In this document: one piece after another, positions 1 to 6,781 of the stretch
Layout: every line of letters begins with the position of its first letter
How positions within the stretch are numbered: the stretch's first letter is position 1
Origin: Lutibacter sp. UBA4458
GTDB lineage: Bacteria; Bacteroidota; Bacteroidia; Flavobacteriales; Flavobacteriaceae
Assembly: GCA_002390165.1 (NCBI GenBank)
Contig: DGOU01000220.1
Span: 1,387 to 10,451 of the forward strand
DNA length: 9,065 nt
Direction: 5' to 3'
Program-made: the position numbers and the translations under genes
Notes under the pieces: generated by a model
What the model was told of the DNA's origin: nothing
What the model saw: only the letters and a program-made list of their open reading frames with translations
Database searches by the model: none

Positions 1-129
1 GAAGATTATCAGCATAGAGTTGGAGATTTAAAAACAGAACTCGATTTACATCCAAATTCTCCTGGTTATCGATTAATTTTAAATAATGTTTTATTTCCTG
101 CAGCAAAAAAGAAGAAGCAAAAAACTTAA
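1..129 (+). CDS. 3' end of an unidentified protein gene (partial)
   Basis: The plus strand is open in frame 1 from the window edge to a TAA at 127-129, giving the last 42 residues of a protein. The tail is hydrophilic and ends in a Lys-rich stretch (AAKKKKQKT). It holds the segment HPNSPGYRLILNNVLFP, which looks like folded-protein sequence rather than random translation. I do not recognise the family, and the start lies outside the window. No hairpin terminator follows. The transketolase promoter begins about 30 bp after the stop, so some read-through into that gene is possible. Confidence 0.7.
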   Translation, partial: EDYQHRVGDLKTELDLHPNSPGYRLILNNVLFPAAKKKKQKT

Positions 130-161
130 TAATTCATATTTGTTTTTTTTATAAAATTTTA

Positions 162-191
162 TTGTCTCACCATTTTAAAACCCTATTTTTG
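162..191 (+). promoter_or_regulatory. Bacteroidetes-type promoter of the transketolase gene
   Basis: A TTG at 162-164 (-33 element) and TATTTTTG at 184-191 (perfect TAnnTTTG -7 element) are separated by 19 bp, the usual spacing for the Bacteroidetes primary sigma factor. The -7 element ends 27 nt before the ATG, so the leader would be about 20 nt and has no Shine-Dalgarno sequence. This is the best two-part promoter match among the housekeeping genes here. Confidence 0.65.
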
Positions 192-218
192 CTTCATTAA
201 AAAATTAAATTTAATTAA

Positions 219-1064
219 ATGCCAACAACACAACAATTACAAGATTTTACACAACAAGTGCGTAGAGATATTGTTCGTATGGTTCATGCCGTTCAATCTG
301 GTCACCCAGGAGGTTCTTTAGGCTGTGCTGAATTTTTAACTGTTTTATATCAAAAAGAATTAAAATATTCTACAAATTTCACTATGGATGGCAAAAATGA
401 AGATTTATTCTTTTTGTCTAATGGTCATATTTCACCAGTTTATTATAGTGTTTTGTCACGAAGTGGATTTTTTCCTGTAAAGGAATTAGCAACTTTTAGA
501 AAATTAGGTACACGTTTGCAAGGGCATCCTACAACTCATGAAGGATTGCCAGGAATTAGAATTGCATCTGGGTCATTAGGACAAGGAATGAGTGTTGCTA
601 TTGGTGCAGCACAAGCAAAAAAATTAAACGGAGATACTCGTTTGGTGTATTCTTTACATGGAGATGGCGAACTAGATGAAGGTCAAATTTGGGAAGCTGC
701 CATGTACGCTGCTGGTAAAAATATAGACAATTATATTGCAACTGTAGATTTAAATCATAAACAAATTGATGGTCCTACGGATAAAGTGATGCCTTTAGGA
801 GATGTTAAAGCTAAATTTGAAGCTTTCGGATGGACTGTTTTAGAAGTTAAAAAAGGAAATGACATTGAAGCTATAATTGCAGGTTTGAAAGAGGCAAAAT
901 CTGAAACTGGAAAAGGTAAACCTGTTTGCATATTACTTTATACTGAAATGGGTAATGGAGTTGATTTTATGATGCACACACACGCTTGGCACGGAAAACC
1001 ACCAAGTAACGAGCAGCTAGAAATAGCTTTAAAACAAAATCCAGAAACTTTAGGAGATTATTAA
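219..1064 (+). CDS. Transketolase, N-terminal (ThDP pyrophosphate-binding) subunit
   Basis: This is the N-terminal half of a split transketolase, a cytoplasmic pentose-phosphate enzyme that moves two-carbon ketol units between sugar phosphates. The 281 residues match the usual length of the separate N-terminal subunit. Visible motifs are GHPGGSLG (28-35), SNGH (67-70), QGHP (101-104), GIRIASGSLGQG (112-123), and the thiamine-diphosphate/Mg motif from GDGELDEGQ (148-156) to DLNHKQIDG (177-185). A WHGK segment at 257-260 marks the end of the PP domain. The Pyr domain that completes the active site is absent; it normally lies in a partner subunit of about 310-320 residues. In many Bacteroidetes the partner gene follows directly, but here a strong terminator and then bshA follow, so the partner must be elsewhere. 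ATG 219 is the first start after a good promoter, and the N-terminus fits the family. Confidence 0.93.
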   Translation: MPTTQQLQDFTQQVRRDIVRMVHAVQSGHPGGSLGCAEFLTVLYQKELKYSTNFTMDGKNEDLFFLSNGHISPVYYSVLSRSGFFPVKELATFRKLGTRLQGHPTTHEGLPGIRIASGSLGQGMSVAIGAAQAKKLNGDTRLVYSLHGDGELDEGQIWEAAMYAAGKNIDNYIATVDLNHKQIDGPTDKVMPLGDVKAKFEAFGWTVLEVKKGNDIEAIIAGLKEAKSETGKGKPVCILLYTEMGNGVDFMMHTHAWHGKPPSNEQLEIALKQNPETLGDY

Positions 1065-1102
1065 AAAAAAATCCTGCATAATTTTTATGCAGGATTTTTT
1101 TT
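1064..1102 (+). terminator. Rho-independent terminator after transketolase
   Basis: TCCTGCAT (1072-1079) pairs with ATGCAGGA (1087-1094). Two further inner A-T pairs leave a 3-nt loop, and eight A residues before the stem face eight T residues after it (1095-1102). The stem directly follows the stop codon, so it should end the transketolase transcript before bshA. The A/T flanks could also let it work on the minus strand, although no minus-strand gene ends here. Confidence 0.9.
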
Positions 1103-1117
1103 AGGATAGATTTAGGA

Positions 1118-1151
1118 TTGACAAAATAAAAATATTGTAATAATACATTTA
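1118..1151 (+). promoter_or_regulatory. Tentative promoter of bshA
   Basis: TTG at 1118-1120 and TACATTTA at 1144-1151 (seven of eight positions of TAnnTTTG) are 23 bp apart, at the upper end of the usual spacing. The transketolase terminator lies just upstream, so bshA needs a promoter in this 77-bp gap. A second similar box (TATATTTA, 1150-1157) makes the exact element uncertain. Confidence 0.35.
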
Positions 1152-1179
1152 TATTTACAACTGAAAAAAATACATTTAA

Positions 1180-2313
1180 ATGAAAATAGGAATCGTTTGT
1201 TATCCAACATTTGGAGGAAGTGGAGTAGTAGCAACTGAATTAGGAATGGCTTTAGCTGAAAAAGGTCACGAAGTGCATTTTATAACCTATAAGCAGCCTG
1301 TTAGATTAGATTTTATTTCCAATAAAATTCATTTTCACGAAGTTTTTGTTGAAGAATATCCTTTATTTCATTTTCAACCTTATGAGTTAGCACTTTCTAC
1401 AAAAATTGTGGAAGAAGTAAAAAAACATTCTATTGAAATATTACACGTGCATTATGCCATTCCTCATGCGTATGCGGCCTATATGGCAAAACAAATGTTA
1501 TTAGAAAAAGGAATTCATATTAAGGTAGTTACTACGTTGCACGGAACGGATATTACTTTAGTTGGAAGTCATCCAAACTATAAAGCAGCCGTAGAATTTA
1601 GTATAAATAATTCCGATGTGGTTACTACCGTTTCAGAAAGTTTAAAACAAGATACTTTGCGCTTGTTTTCAATTAGAAAACCTATTCATGTAATTTATAA
1701 CTTTATTGATTTTACTAAGTATCCAGATATAGATTCACCAGAGTGTCAACGTAACGCTATAGCTAAAGAAAATGAACGCATTATAATTCATATTAGTAAT
1801 TTACGTCCTGTAAAAAGAGCCGAAGATGTTATAGCTATTTTTTATAAGATTAATAAAAAAATTCCTTCTAAATTGTTAATTGTAGGGGAAGGCCCTGACA
1901 GAGAAAAAATAGGTCATTTAGTTAGAAAACTAGATATTCGAGACAGTGTTTTATTTTTAGGAAATAGTACCGAAGTAAATAAATTACTATGTTATTCTGA
2001 TTTATTTTTGTTGCCTTCTGAAACAGAAAGTTTTGGATTGGTTGCCTTGGAAGCAATGGCTGCTAAAACTCCTGTAATTTCTACAAACTCGGGTGGTTTG
2101 CCAGAAGTAAATCTCCAAGGAAAAACAGGATTTTTAAGTGATGTAGGAGATACAAAAGACATGGCAGAAAATGCAGTTCGTATTTTAAAAGATTTAAATA
2201 CCTTAAAAAAGTTTAAACAAAATGCCTTTGAACAAGCAAAAAGATTTAGTATTAATCAAATATTACCTGCTTATTTAAATGTTTATAAGGAAGTATTAGA
2301 AAATTGTTGTTAA
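1180..2313 (+). CDS. bshA: N-acetyl-alpha-D-glucosaminyl L-malate synthase BshA
   Basis: BshA is a retaining GT-B, family GT4 glycosyltransferase. It joins L-malate to GlcNAc from UDP-GlcNAc, the first step of bacillithiol synthesis (cytoplasmic, thiol redox buffering). The 377 residues match the family length. The N-terminal Rossmann domain opens with MKIGIVCYPTFGGSGVVATE (1-20), including the GGSG loop typical of BshA. HVHYAIPHA (89-97) and LHGTDIT (120-126) follow, also typical. The C-terminal nucleotide-binding domain has SNLRPVKR (206-213), VGEGPDRE (235-242), the E-x7-E motif E283-E291 within ESFGLVALE, and GGLPEV (305-310). BshB and BshC are not in the window. The start at 1180 begins directly at the first beta strand, as usual. 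The stop codon overlaps that of the convergent aroB. Other GT4 transferases are possible, but the N-terminal signature argues for BshA. Confidence 0.93.
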   Translation: MKIGIVCYPTFGGSGVVATELGMALAEKGHEVHFITYKQPVRLDFISNKIHFHEVFVEEYPLFHFQPYELALSTKIVEEVKKHSIEILHVHYAIPHAYAAYMAKQMLLEKGIHIKVVTTLHGTDITLVGSHPNYKAAVEFSINNSDVVTTVSESLKQDTLRLFSIRKPIHVIYNFIDFTKYPDIDSPECQRNAIAKENERIIIHISNLRPVKRAEDVIAIFYKINKKIPSKLLIVGEGPDREKIGHLVRKLDIRDSVLFLGNSTEVNKLLCYSDLFLLPSETESFGLVALEAMAAKTPVISTNSGGLPEVNLQGKTGFLSDVGDTKDMAENAVRILKDLNTLKKFKQNAFEQAKRFSINQILPAYLNVYKEVLENCC

Positions 2314-3377
2314 GCCATATAATAATTAAAGGCTTCTATTAAAAGTGCATTTTCAACTTTACAATTTAATTCACAATGTTCAAAGGAACTTAAAAGCACA
2401 AAATTTACCTTTCCATTGGTATTCTTTTTATCATGAATTAGTAAATCTATAATTTCACCGAATTCGGAAGTATTAATTACTACCTTACCAAATAAAGATT
2501 GTATTTTAATTTTAACTTCTTCAACTAAATTAATAGGAAAGTTAAATTGTTTATGCGACAAATACAATTCCATAATCATACCAACAGCAATAGCTTCACC
2601 ATGAGTTAAGGATTCTTTATCTTCACTTTCTAAAAAATAAGATTCTACGGCATGACCTAAAGTATGTCCAAAATTTAAAATTTTACGTAATCCATTTTCT
2701 TTAGGGTCTTGAGTTATAACTTCATTTTTAATTACTATAGATCTATAAATTAAAGGTGTTATATTATTAATTGTTACTATTTTATATGTTTTTATGGTAT
2801 TCCATAATTTAATATCATAGGTAAGTCCATATTTAATAATTTCTGCTAAACCTGAAAGTAATTCTCTTTGTAGCAAAGTTTTTAAATAATCAGTATCAAT
2901 AAGCACCATTTTAGGATTAGAAAATAATCCTATTTGATTTTTTAAAACACCTAAATCTACTCCTGTTTTACCACCAACAGAAGCGTCGACCATACTTAAT
3001 AAAGTAGTAGGAATATTTATAAATGAAATTCCTCTTTTAAAGGTTGAAGCTGTAAATCCTCCCATATCGGTAATAACTCCACCACCTAAATTAACTAACA
3101 GACTTTTTCTATCTGCACCTAAATATGTTAATTTTTTCCAAAGTAAATTGCAAGTTTCTAGGTTTTTAAAAGCTTCACCTGATTTAATTTCAATAATTTC
3201 AAAATTATAAGTTTTTGAAAGATTATTTATAAATCTATCAAGGCAATATTTATGAGTATTTTCATCTACTAAAATAAAGCATGTTGAAGGCTTAAAATCT
3301 TCTAAAAACGCTTCAAATTTTAAATAACTAGAATTAGAAAAGTGAACAAAATAATTATTTGATAAAATAGATGTCAT
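2310..3377 (-). CDS. aroB: 3-dehydroquinate synthase AroB
   Basis: AroB is a cytoplasmic NAD- and metal-dependent enzyme that converts DAHP to 3-dehydroquinate, step two of the shikimate pathway to aromatic amino acids and folate. The 355 residues match the family. Seen in order: the NAD-binding GGGVITDMGGF (98-108); PTTLLSMVDASVGGKTG (123-139) with the substrate-site Asp/Lys; SGLAEIIKYG (175-184) with the metal ligand E179; NFGHTLGHAVE (235-245) with H238 and H242; and HGEAIAVGM (259-267) with ligand H259. All expected metal ligands (Glu, His, His) are present. No other shikimate gene is adjacent, so it looks like a single-gene unit. The promoter region is shared divergently with the proline dehydrogenase gene, and the 3' end overlaps bshA by 4 bp. 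The family call is very secure. Confidence 0.96.
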   Translation of the reverse strand: MTSILSNNYFVHFSNSSYLKFEAFLEDFKPSTCFILVDENTHKYCLDRFINNLSKTYNFEIIEIKSGEAFKNLETCNLLWKKLTYLGADRKSLLVNLGGGVITDMGGFTASTFKRGISFINIPTTLLSMVDASVGGKTGVDLGVLKNQIGLFSNPKMVLIDTDYLKTLLQRELLSGLAEIIKYGLTYDIKLWNTIKTYKIVTINNITPLIYRSIVIKNEVITQDPKENGLRKILNFGHTLGHAVESYFLESEDKESLTHGEAIAVGMIMELYLSHKQFNFPINLVEEVKIKIQSLFGKVVINTSEFGEIIDLLIHDKKNTNGKVNFVLLSSFEHCELNCKVENALLIEAFNYYMA

Positions 3378-3394
3378 TTAAATGATTTTTTTTG

Positions 3395-3402
3395 CAAAAT
3401 AA
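3395..3402 (-). promoter_or_regulatory. Probable -7 element for aroB
   Basis: Read on the minus strand this is TTATTTTG, one mismatch from TAnnTTTG. It ends 17 nt before the aroB ATG, the same gap seen for three other genes here. No TTG was found at the expected -33 distance. The element lies in the 85-bp divergent gap with the proline dehydrogenase gene. Confidence 0.4.
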
Positions 3403-3437
3403 GGATAAAAATCATATTTTTTTTATTCTTCTGTAAG

Positions 3438-3445
3438 TATCTTTG
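3438..3445 (+). promoter_or_regulatory. -7 element of the proline dehydrogenase gene
   Basis: TATCTTTG is a perfect match to the Bacteroidetes -7 consensus TAnnTTTG and ends 17 nt before the ATG at 3463. A -33 TTG is not evident. The palindrome TTTGCAAA occurs here and again in the aroB box, so both promoters of the divergent pair carry it. Confidence 0.5.
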
Positions 3446-3462
3446 CAAAAAGTAATTTTAAA

Positions 3463-4629
3463 ATGAAAAATATATTTAATAACACTGAAAATGCCTTTGC
3501 ATTAAAGTCTAATTCTGAATTAGATAGAGCTTTTTATTTATTTGAAATGATAAAAAGACAGCCTTTAGTAAAAGTTGGTACCGTGCTTACCAAATTTGCT
3601 CTTAAAACACATCTTCCTGTTGAAGGTTTAATTCGTTCTACTGTATTTGATCATTTTTGTGGTGGAGTAACAGAAGAAGATTGTATGCCTGTAATTGATA
3701 AAATGTACACTAAAAATGTGCATTCTGTTTTAGATTATTCAGCGGAAGGTAAAGAAGATGAAGTTCAATTTGATTTTGCTATGCAAAAAACACTAAACAC
3801 GATTAAATTTGGCAAAGAAAAAGATAGTTTACCTTTTGCCGTATTTAAACCAACTGGTTTAGGACGTTTTAATATATATCAAAAAATTACAGAAGGAAAA
3901 TCACTTGAAGTTCATGAAGAATTAGAATGGAAACGTATTGTTGAAAGATATGATACCATAAGTAAAGCTGCTTTTGAAGCAGACATACCTTTATTAATTG
4001 ATGCTGAAGAAACTTGGATGCAAACTGCAGCTGACGATTTAATAGAAGACATGATGCGTAAATACAACACTAAAAAAGTAATTGTTTTTGGTACGTTACA
4101 ATTATATCGATGGGATAGATTAGATTATTTAAAAGAATTGCATAAAAGAGCTAAAAAAGATGGATTTCAAATTGGAATGAAATTAGTTAGAGGTGCATAC
4201 ATGGAAAAAGAACGAGAACGTGCTGAAAAATTAGGTTATAAAGATCCTATTTGTGAAAATAAAGAAGCAACCGATAAAATGTATAATGATGTTTTAACTT
4301 ATATGATAGAAAACATTGATGAAATGGCAATATTTGAAGGTACTCATAACGAAGAGAGCTCTTATTTATTAATGGATTTAATTGATAAGTATAAATTAGC
4401 TAAAGACGATAAACGTATATGGTTTGGTCAATTATTTGGTATGAGCGATCATATCAGTTATAATTTATCTAAATTAGGTTATAATGTAGCAAAATATCTT
4501 CCATTTGGACCAGTAAAAGATGTAATGCCTTATTTGATTAGACGAGCAGAAGAAAATACTTCTGTTGCCGGACAAACTAATAGAGAGTTAGAACTCTTAA
4601 AAGCAGAAAGGTTAAGAAGAAAATCTTAA
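3463..4629 (+). CDS. Proline dehydrogenase (monofunctional, FAD-dependent)
   Basis: The enzyme oxidises L-proline to delta-1-pyrroline-5-carboxylate with FAD and passes electrons to the membrane quinone pool. It is a peripheral inner-membrane or cytoplasmic enzyme and the first step of proline catabolism. The 388 residues cover one beta/alpha-barrel domain with no P5C dehydrogenase domain, so it is monofunctional rather than a full PutA. Motifs are FKPTG (128-132), the barrel segment LIDAEETWMQ (178-187), KLVRGAYMEKERERA (240-254), which is strongly diagnostic for the family, GTHNEES (293-299), GQLFGMSDH (322-330), YLPFGPV (345-351) and LIRRAEEN (358-365). The paired arginines R360-R361 correspond to those that hold the proline carboxylate. 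A separate P5C dehydrogenase would be expected elsewhere. Transcription ends at the hairpin 16 bp downstream. Confidence 0.95.
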   Translation: MKNIFNNTENAFALKSNSELDRAFYLFEMIKRQPLVKVGTVLTKFALKTHLPVEGLIRSTVFDHFCGGVTEEDCMPVIDKMYTKNVHSVLDYSAEGKEDEVQFDFAMQKTLNTIKFGKEKDSLPFAVFKPTGLGRFNIYQKITEGKSLEVHEELEWKRIVERYDTISKAAFEADIPLLIDAEETWMQTAADDLIEDMMRKYNTKKVIVFGTLQLYRWDRLDYLKELHKRAKKDGFQIGMKLVRGAYMEKERERAEKLGYKDPICENKEATDKMYNDVLTYMIENIDEMAIFEGTHNEESSYLLMDLIDKYKLAKDDKRIWFGQLFGMSDHISYNLSKLGYNVAKYLPFGPVKDVMPYLIRRAEENTSVAGQTNRELELLKAERLRRKS

Positions 4630-4644
4630 ATATTTTAAAAGAAC

Positions 4645-4675
4645 AAAAAAAGAGCTGAAATTTCAGCTCTTTTTT
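4645..4675. terminator. Bidirectional terminator between proline dehydrogenase and the small membrane gene
   Basis: AGAGCTGAAA (4651-4660) followed by TTTCAGCTCT (4661-4670) is a perfect palindrome, flanked by an A run before and a T run after. The same hairpin with a U tract forms on either strand. It lies 16 bp after the proline dehydrogenase stop and 8 bp after the stop of the convergent 43-residue gene, so it probably serves both. Confidence 0.9.
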
Positions 4676-4682
4676 ATGGAAT

Positions 4683-4814
4683 TTACTCTTTTTTCTTTGG
4701 GCCAATTAATTTAATTACTACAATAATTAGTCCTAAAAAAACTAGAAACATAAAAGCAGAAGCGATTATCCCCCAGTTCCAGTTGAATAATGCAATAGTA
4801 TCATATCTATTCAT
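4683..4814 (-). CDS. Small single-span membrane protein, 43 residues
   Basis: The minus strand encodes 43 residues from ATG at 4814 to TAA at 4683-4685. A short N-terminus with NWNWG (11-15) is followed by one hydrophobic segment of about 20 residues (16-34, IIASAFMFLVFLGLIIVVI) and a basic tail ending GPKKKE, which predicts an N-out/C-in inner-membrane peptide. Three things make it a real gene rather than chance: a perfect TAGATTTG -7 box 17 nt upstream, a hairpin terminator 8 bp after the stop, and a typical small-membrane-protein layout. I do not recognise a named family. It does not resemble respiratory-chain subunits strongly enough to call. It is divergent from typA across a long inverted repeat. 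Confidence 0.72.
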   Translation of the reverse strand: MNRYDTIALFNWNWGIIASAFMFLVFLGLIIVVIKLIGPKKKE

Positions 4815-4831
4815 AAGTATATTTTTATATT

Positions 4832-4839
4832 CAAATCTA
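4832..4839 (-). promoter_or_regulatory. -7 element of the small membrane protein gene
   Basis: On the minus strand this reads TAGATTTG, a perfect TAnnTTTG, ending 17 nt before the ATG at 4814. No clear -33 TTG lies at the right distance. The box overlaps the outer end of the left arm of the long inverted repeat, so anything binding the repeat would affect this promoter. Confidence 0.45.
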
Positions 4840-4871
4840 CAAAAAATATTAAAAATATTCTTTGTAGATTT
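4833..4871. repeat. Long inverted repeat (18-bp arms, 3-nt loop)
   Basis: AAATCTACAAAAAATATT (4833-4850) and AATATTCTTTGTAGATTT (4854-4871) are inverted copies with one mismatch in 18, separated by AAA. It sits between the divergent small membrane gene and typA, covering the -7 box of the former and ending 27 bp before the -7 box of typA. It is not a normal terminator, since no gene ends here on either strand. A divergent operator or cruciform is plausible, but this is inference. Confidence 0.75.
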
Positions 4872-4897
4872 TATATAAATAAACCAAATAAAACAAC

Positions 4898-4905
4898 TAC
4901 TTTTG
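4898..4905 (+). promoter_or_regulatory. -7 element of typA
   Basis: TACTTTTG is a perfect match to TAnnTTTG and ends 21 nt before the ATG at 4927. No TTG is found 17-23 bp upstream. Its last three bases are the in-frame TTG that a naive start call would use, so the box also argues that translation starts at the later ATG. Confidence 0.5.
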
Positions 4906-4926
4906 CAACTTCTTAAAAATCAGAAC

Positions 4927-6696
4927 ATGAAATCTATTAGAAATATAGCAATTATTGCACACGTTGACCATGGTAAAACAACTTTGGTAGATAAAATTAT
5001 TGATCAAGCCCATATTTTAGATGAACGTAAACATCATACAGAATTATTGCTTGATAGTAATGATTTAGAGCGTGAACGCGGTATAACTATATTATCTAAA
5101 AACGTATCCATTACTTATAAAGATGTTAAGATTAACATTATAGACACTCCTGGTCACGCTGATTTTGGAGGAGAAGTAGAACGAGTATTAAAAATGGCAG
5201 ATGGTGTTTTGTTATTGGTTGATGCATTTGAAGGTCCAATGCCTCAAACACGATTTGTTCTTGGAAAAGCATTAGAGTTAGGTTTAACACCTATAGTTGT
5301 AGTAAATAAAGTAGATAAGCCCAATTGTACTCCTGATATCGTTCATGAAAAAGTTTTTGATTTGATGTTTGCTTTAGACGCTTCAGAGGAACAGTTAGAA
5401 TTTGCAACAATTTACGGTTCTGCCAAACAAGGCTGGATGAATTATGATTGGAAAGATGAAACAGATAATATAATACCATTATTAGATTCTATTCTAAAAT
5501 ATATTCCTGAGGCTCCATATCGTGAAGGCACATCACAAATGCAAATAACTTCATTAGATTTCACTTCTTTTGTTGGTCGAATTGCAATTGGTAGAGTTTT
5601 TAGAGGCGATTTGGAAGAAGGAAAAGATTATATGTTATGTAAAGCTGATGGTAGCTTTAAAAAAGTGCGAATTAAAGAATTACATACTTTTGAAGGTTTA
5701 GGTAAAATTAAAGTCTCTAACGTACGAAGTGGTGATATTTGTGCTATTACTGGCATAGAAGGGTTTGAAATTGGTGATACCATTGCAGATTTAGAAAACC
5801 CAGAAGCACTTGTTCGATTAAAAGTAGACGAACCAACTATGAGTATGTTATTTACTATTAACAATTCTCCATTTTATGGTAAAGAAGGAAAATATGTAAC
5901 TTCTCGTCATTTGCGTGAACGTTTATATAAAGAAACTGAGAAAAATTTAGCACTTAGAGTAGAAGATACGGATTCGGAAGATAAGTTTACTGTTTTTGGT
6001 CGTGGGATATTACATTTATCAGTTCTAATCGAAACCATGCGTAGAGAAGGTTATGAAATGCAAGTGGGCAGACCGCAAGTAATTCTTAAAAATATTGATG
6101 GCGTTAAATCTGAACCTTATGAAACTTTAGTAATTGATGTCCCAGAAGAATTGGCAAGTAAAGCCATTAATTTGGTAAATCTACGAAAAGGAGATTTACT
6201 AATTATGGAGCCAAAAGGAGATATGCAACATTTAGAATTTGATATTCCATCTAGGGGATTAATAGGGCTTCGTAATAAAGTATTAACTGCTACTCAAGGT
6301 GAGGCTATTATTAATCATCGTCTTAGAGGGTTTGATAAATATAAAGGAGTAATTTCAACTTCAAATAATGGAGCAATAATTTCTGCAGAGACAGGAAAAG
6401 CAACCCCTTATGCAATTAATAAATTACAAGATAGAGGAAGGTTTTTTATAGATCCGAATCAAGAAACCTATAAAGGTCAAGTTGTTGGTGAAAACAACAA
6501 ACAAGATGATATGGGAGTTAATTTAGCTAAAGGTAAAAAATTAACTAACGTAAGAAAATCTGGTACAGATGAAAGCGTTAAAATTGCACCTAAAGTTGAT
6601 TTTTCATTAGAAGAATGTATGGAATACATAAAAGAGGATGAATACTTAGAAGTTACTCCACAAAGTTTACGTATGAGAAAAATTAGTTTTAGATAA
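4927..6696 (+). CDS. typA: Ribosome-associated GTPase TypA/BipA
   Basis: TypA/BipA is a translational GTPase of the EF-G/LepA group that binds the 70S ribosome and supports 50S assembly and growth under stress, including cold. It is cytoplasmic. With the start at ATG 4927 it has 589 residues, close to the usual 600-610. The G domain has AHVDHGKTT (11-19), ERGIT (50-54), DTPGHADFGGEVER (73-86), NKVDK (127-131) and GSAKQGW (164-170). A beta-barrel domain II (about 203-290) follows, then EF-G III- and V-like domains (about 305-475) with GRGILHLSVLIETMRREGYE (358-377) and PSRGLIGLRN (441-450). The TypA-specific C-terminal domain (about 480-589) has GENNKQDDMGVNLAKGKKLT (521-540), which separates it from LepA and EF-G. 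An in-frame TTG at 4903 would add eight residues, but it lies inside the promoter box and the family starts near MKxIRNIAIIAHVDHGKTT. Confidence 0.97.
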   Translation: MKSIRNIAIIAHVDHGKTTLVDKIIDQAHILDERKHHTELLLDSNDLERERGITILSKNVSITYKDVKINIIDTPGHADFGGEVERVLKMADGVLLLVDAFEGPMPQTRFVLGKALELGLTPIVVVNKVDKPNCTPDIVHEKVFDLMFALDASEEQLEFATIYGSAKQGWMNYDWKDETDNIIPLLDSILKYIPEAPYREGTSQMQITSLDFTSFVGRIAIGRVFRGDLEEGKDYMLCKADGSFKKVRIKELHTFEGLGKIKVSNVRSGDICAITGIEGFEIGDTIADLENPEALVRLKVDEPTMSMLFTINNSPFYGKEGKYVTSRHLRERLYKETEKNLALRVEDTDSEDKFTVFGRGILHLSVLIETMRREGYEMQVGRPQVILKNIDGVKSEPYETLVIDVPEELASKAINLVNLRKGDLLIMEPKGDMQHLEFDIPSRGLIGLRNKVLTATQGEAIINHRLRGFDKYKGVISTSNNGAIISAETGKATPYAINKLQDRGRFFIDPNQETYKGQVVGENNKQDDMGVNLAKGKKLTNVRKSGTDESVKIAPKVDFSLEECMEYIKEDEYLEVTPQSLRMRKISFR

Positions 6697-6718
6697 ACTT
6701 ATTTTTAATACAATATTT

Positions 6719-6748
6719 AAAAAGCTTCCAATTAATTGGAAGCTTTTT
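6719..6748. terminator. Bidirectional terminator between typA and the NifX-like gene
   Basis: A perfect 30-bp palindrome: AAAAAGCTTCCAATT (6719-6733) then AATTGGAAGCTTTTT (6734-6748). The A flank and T flank give a U tract in either direction. It lies 22 bp after the typA stop and 33 bp from the stop of the convergent NifX-like gene, so it probably ends both transcripts. Confidence 0.9.
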
Positions 6749-6781
6749 TATTATAACATTAATTTTTTCTAATTTCAACCA

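Noticed and set aside
4903..4926. Upstream in-frame TTG start for typA adding eight residues
   Set aside because: The TTG is part of the -7 element TACTTTTG, and the family starts at the ATG at 4927 just before the first strand of the G domain.
5291..5479. Minus-strand open frame of 62 codons inside typA
   Set aside because: It lies fully within the certain typA coding region, has no promoter and no protein-like features.
5628..5864. Minus-strand open frame of 78 codons inside typA
   Set aside because: It is antisense shadow of typA with no supporting signal.
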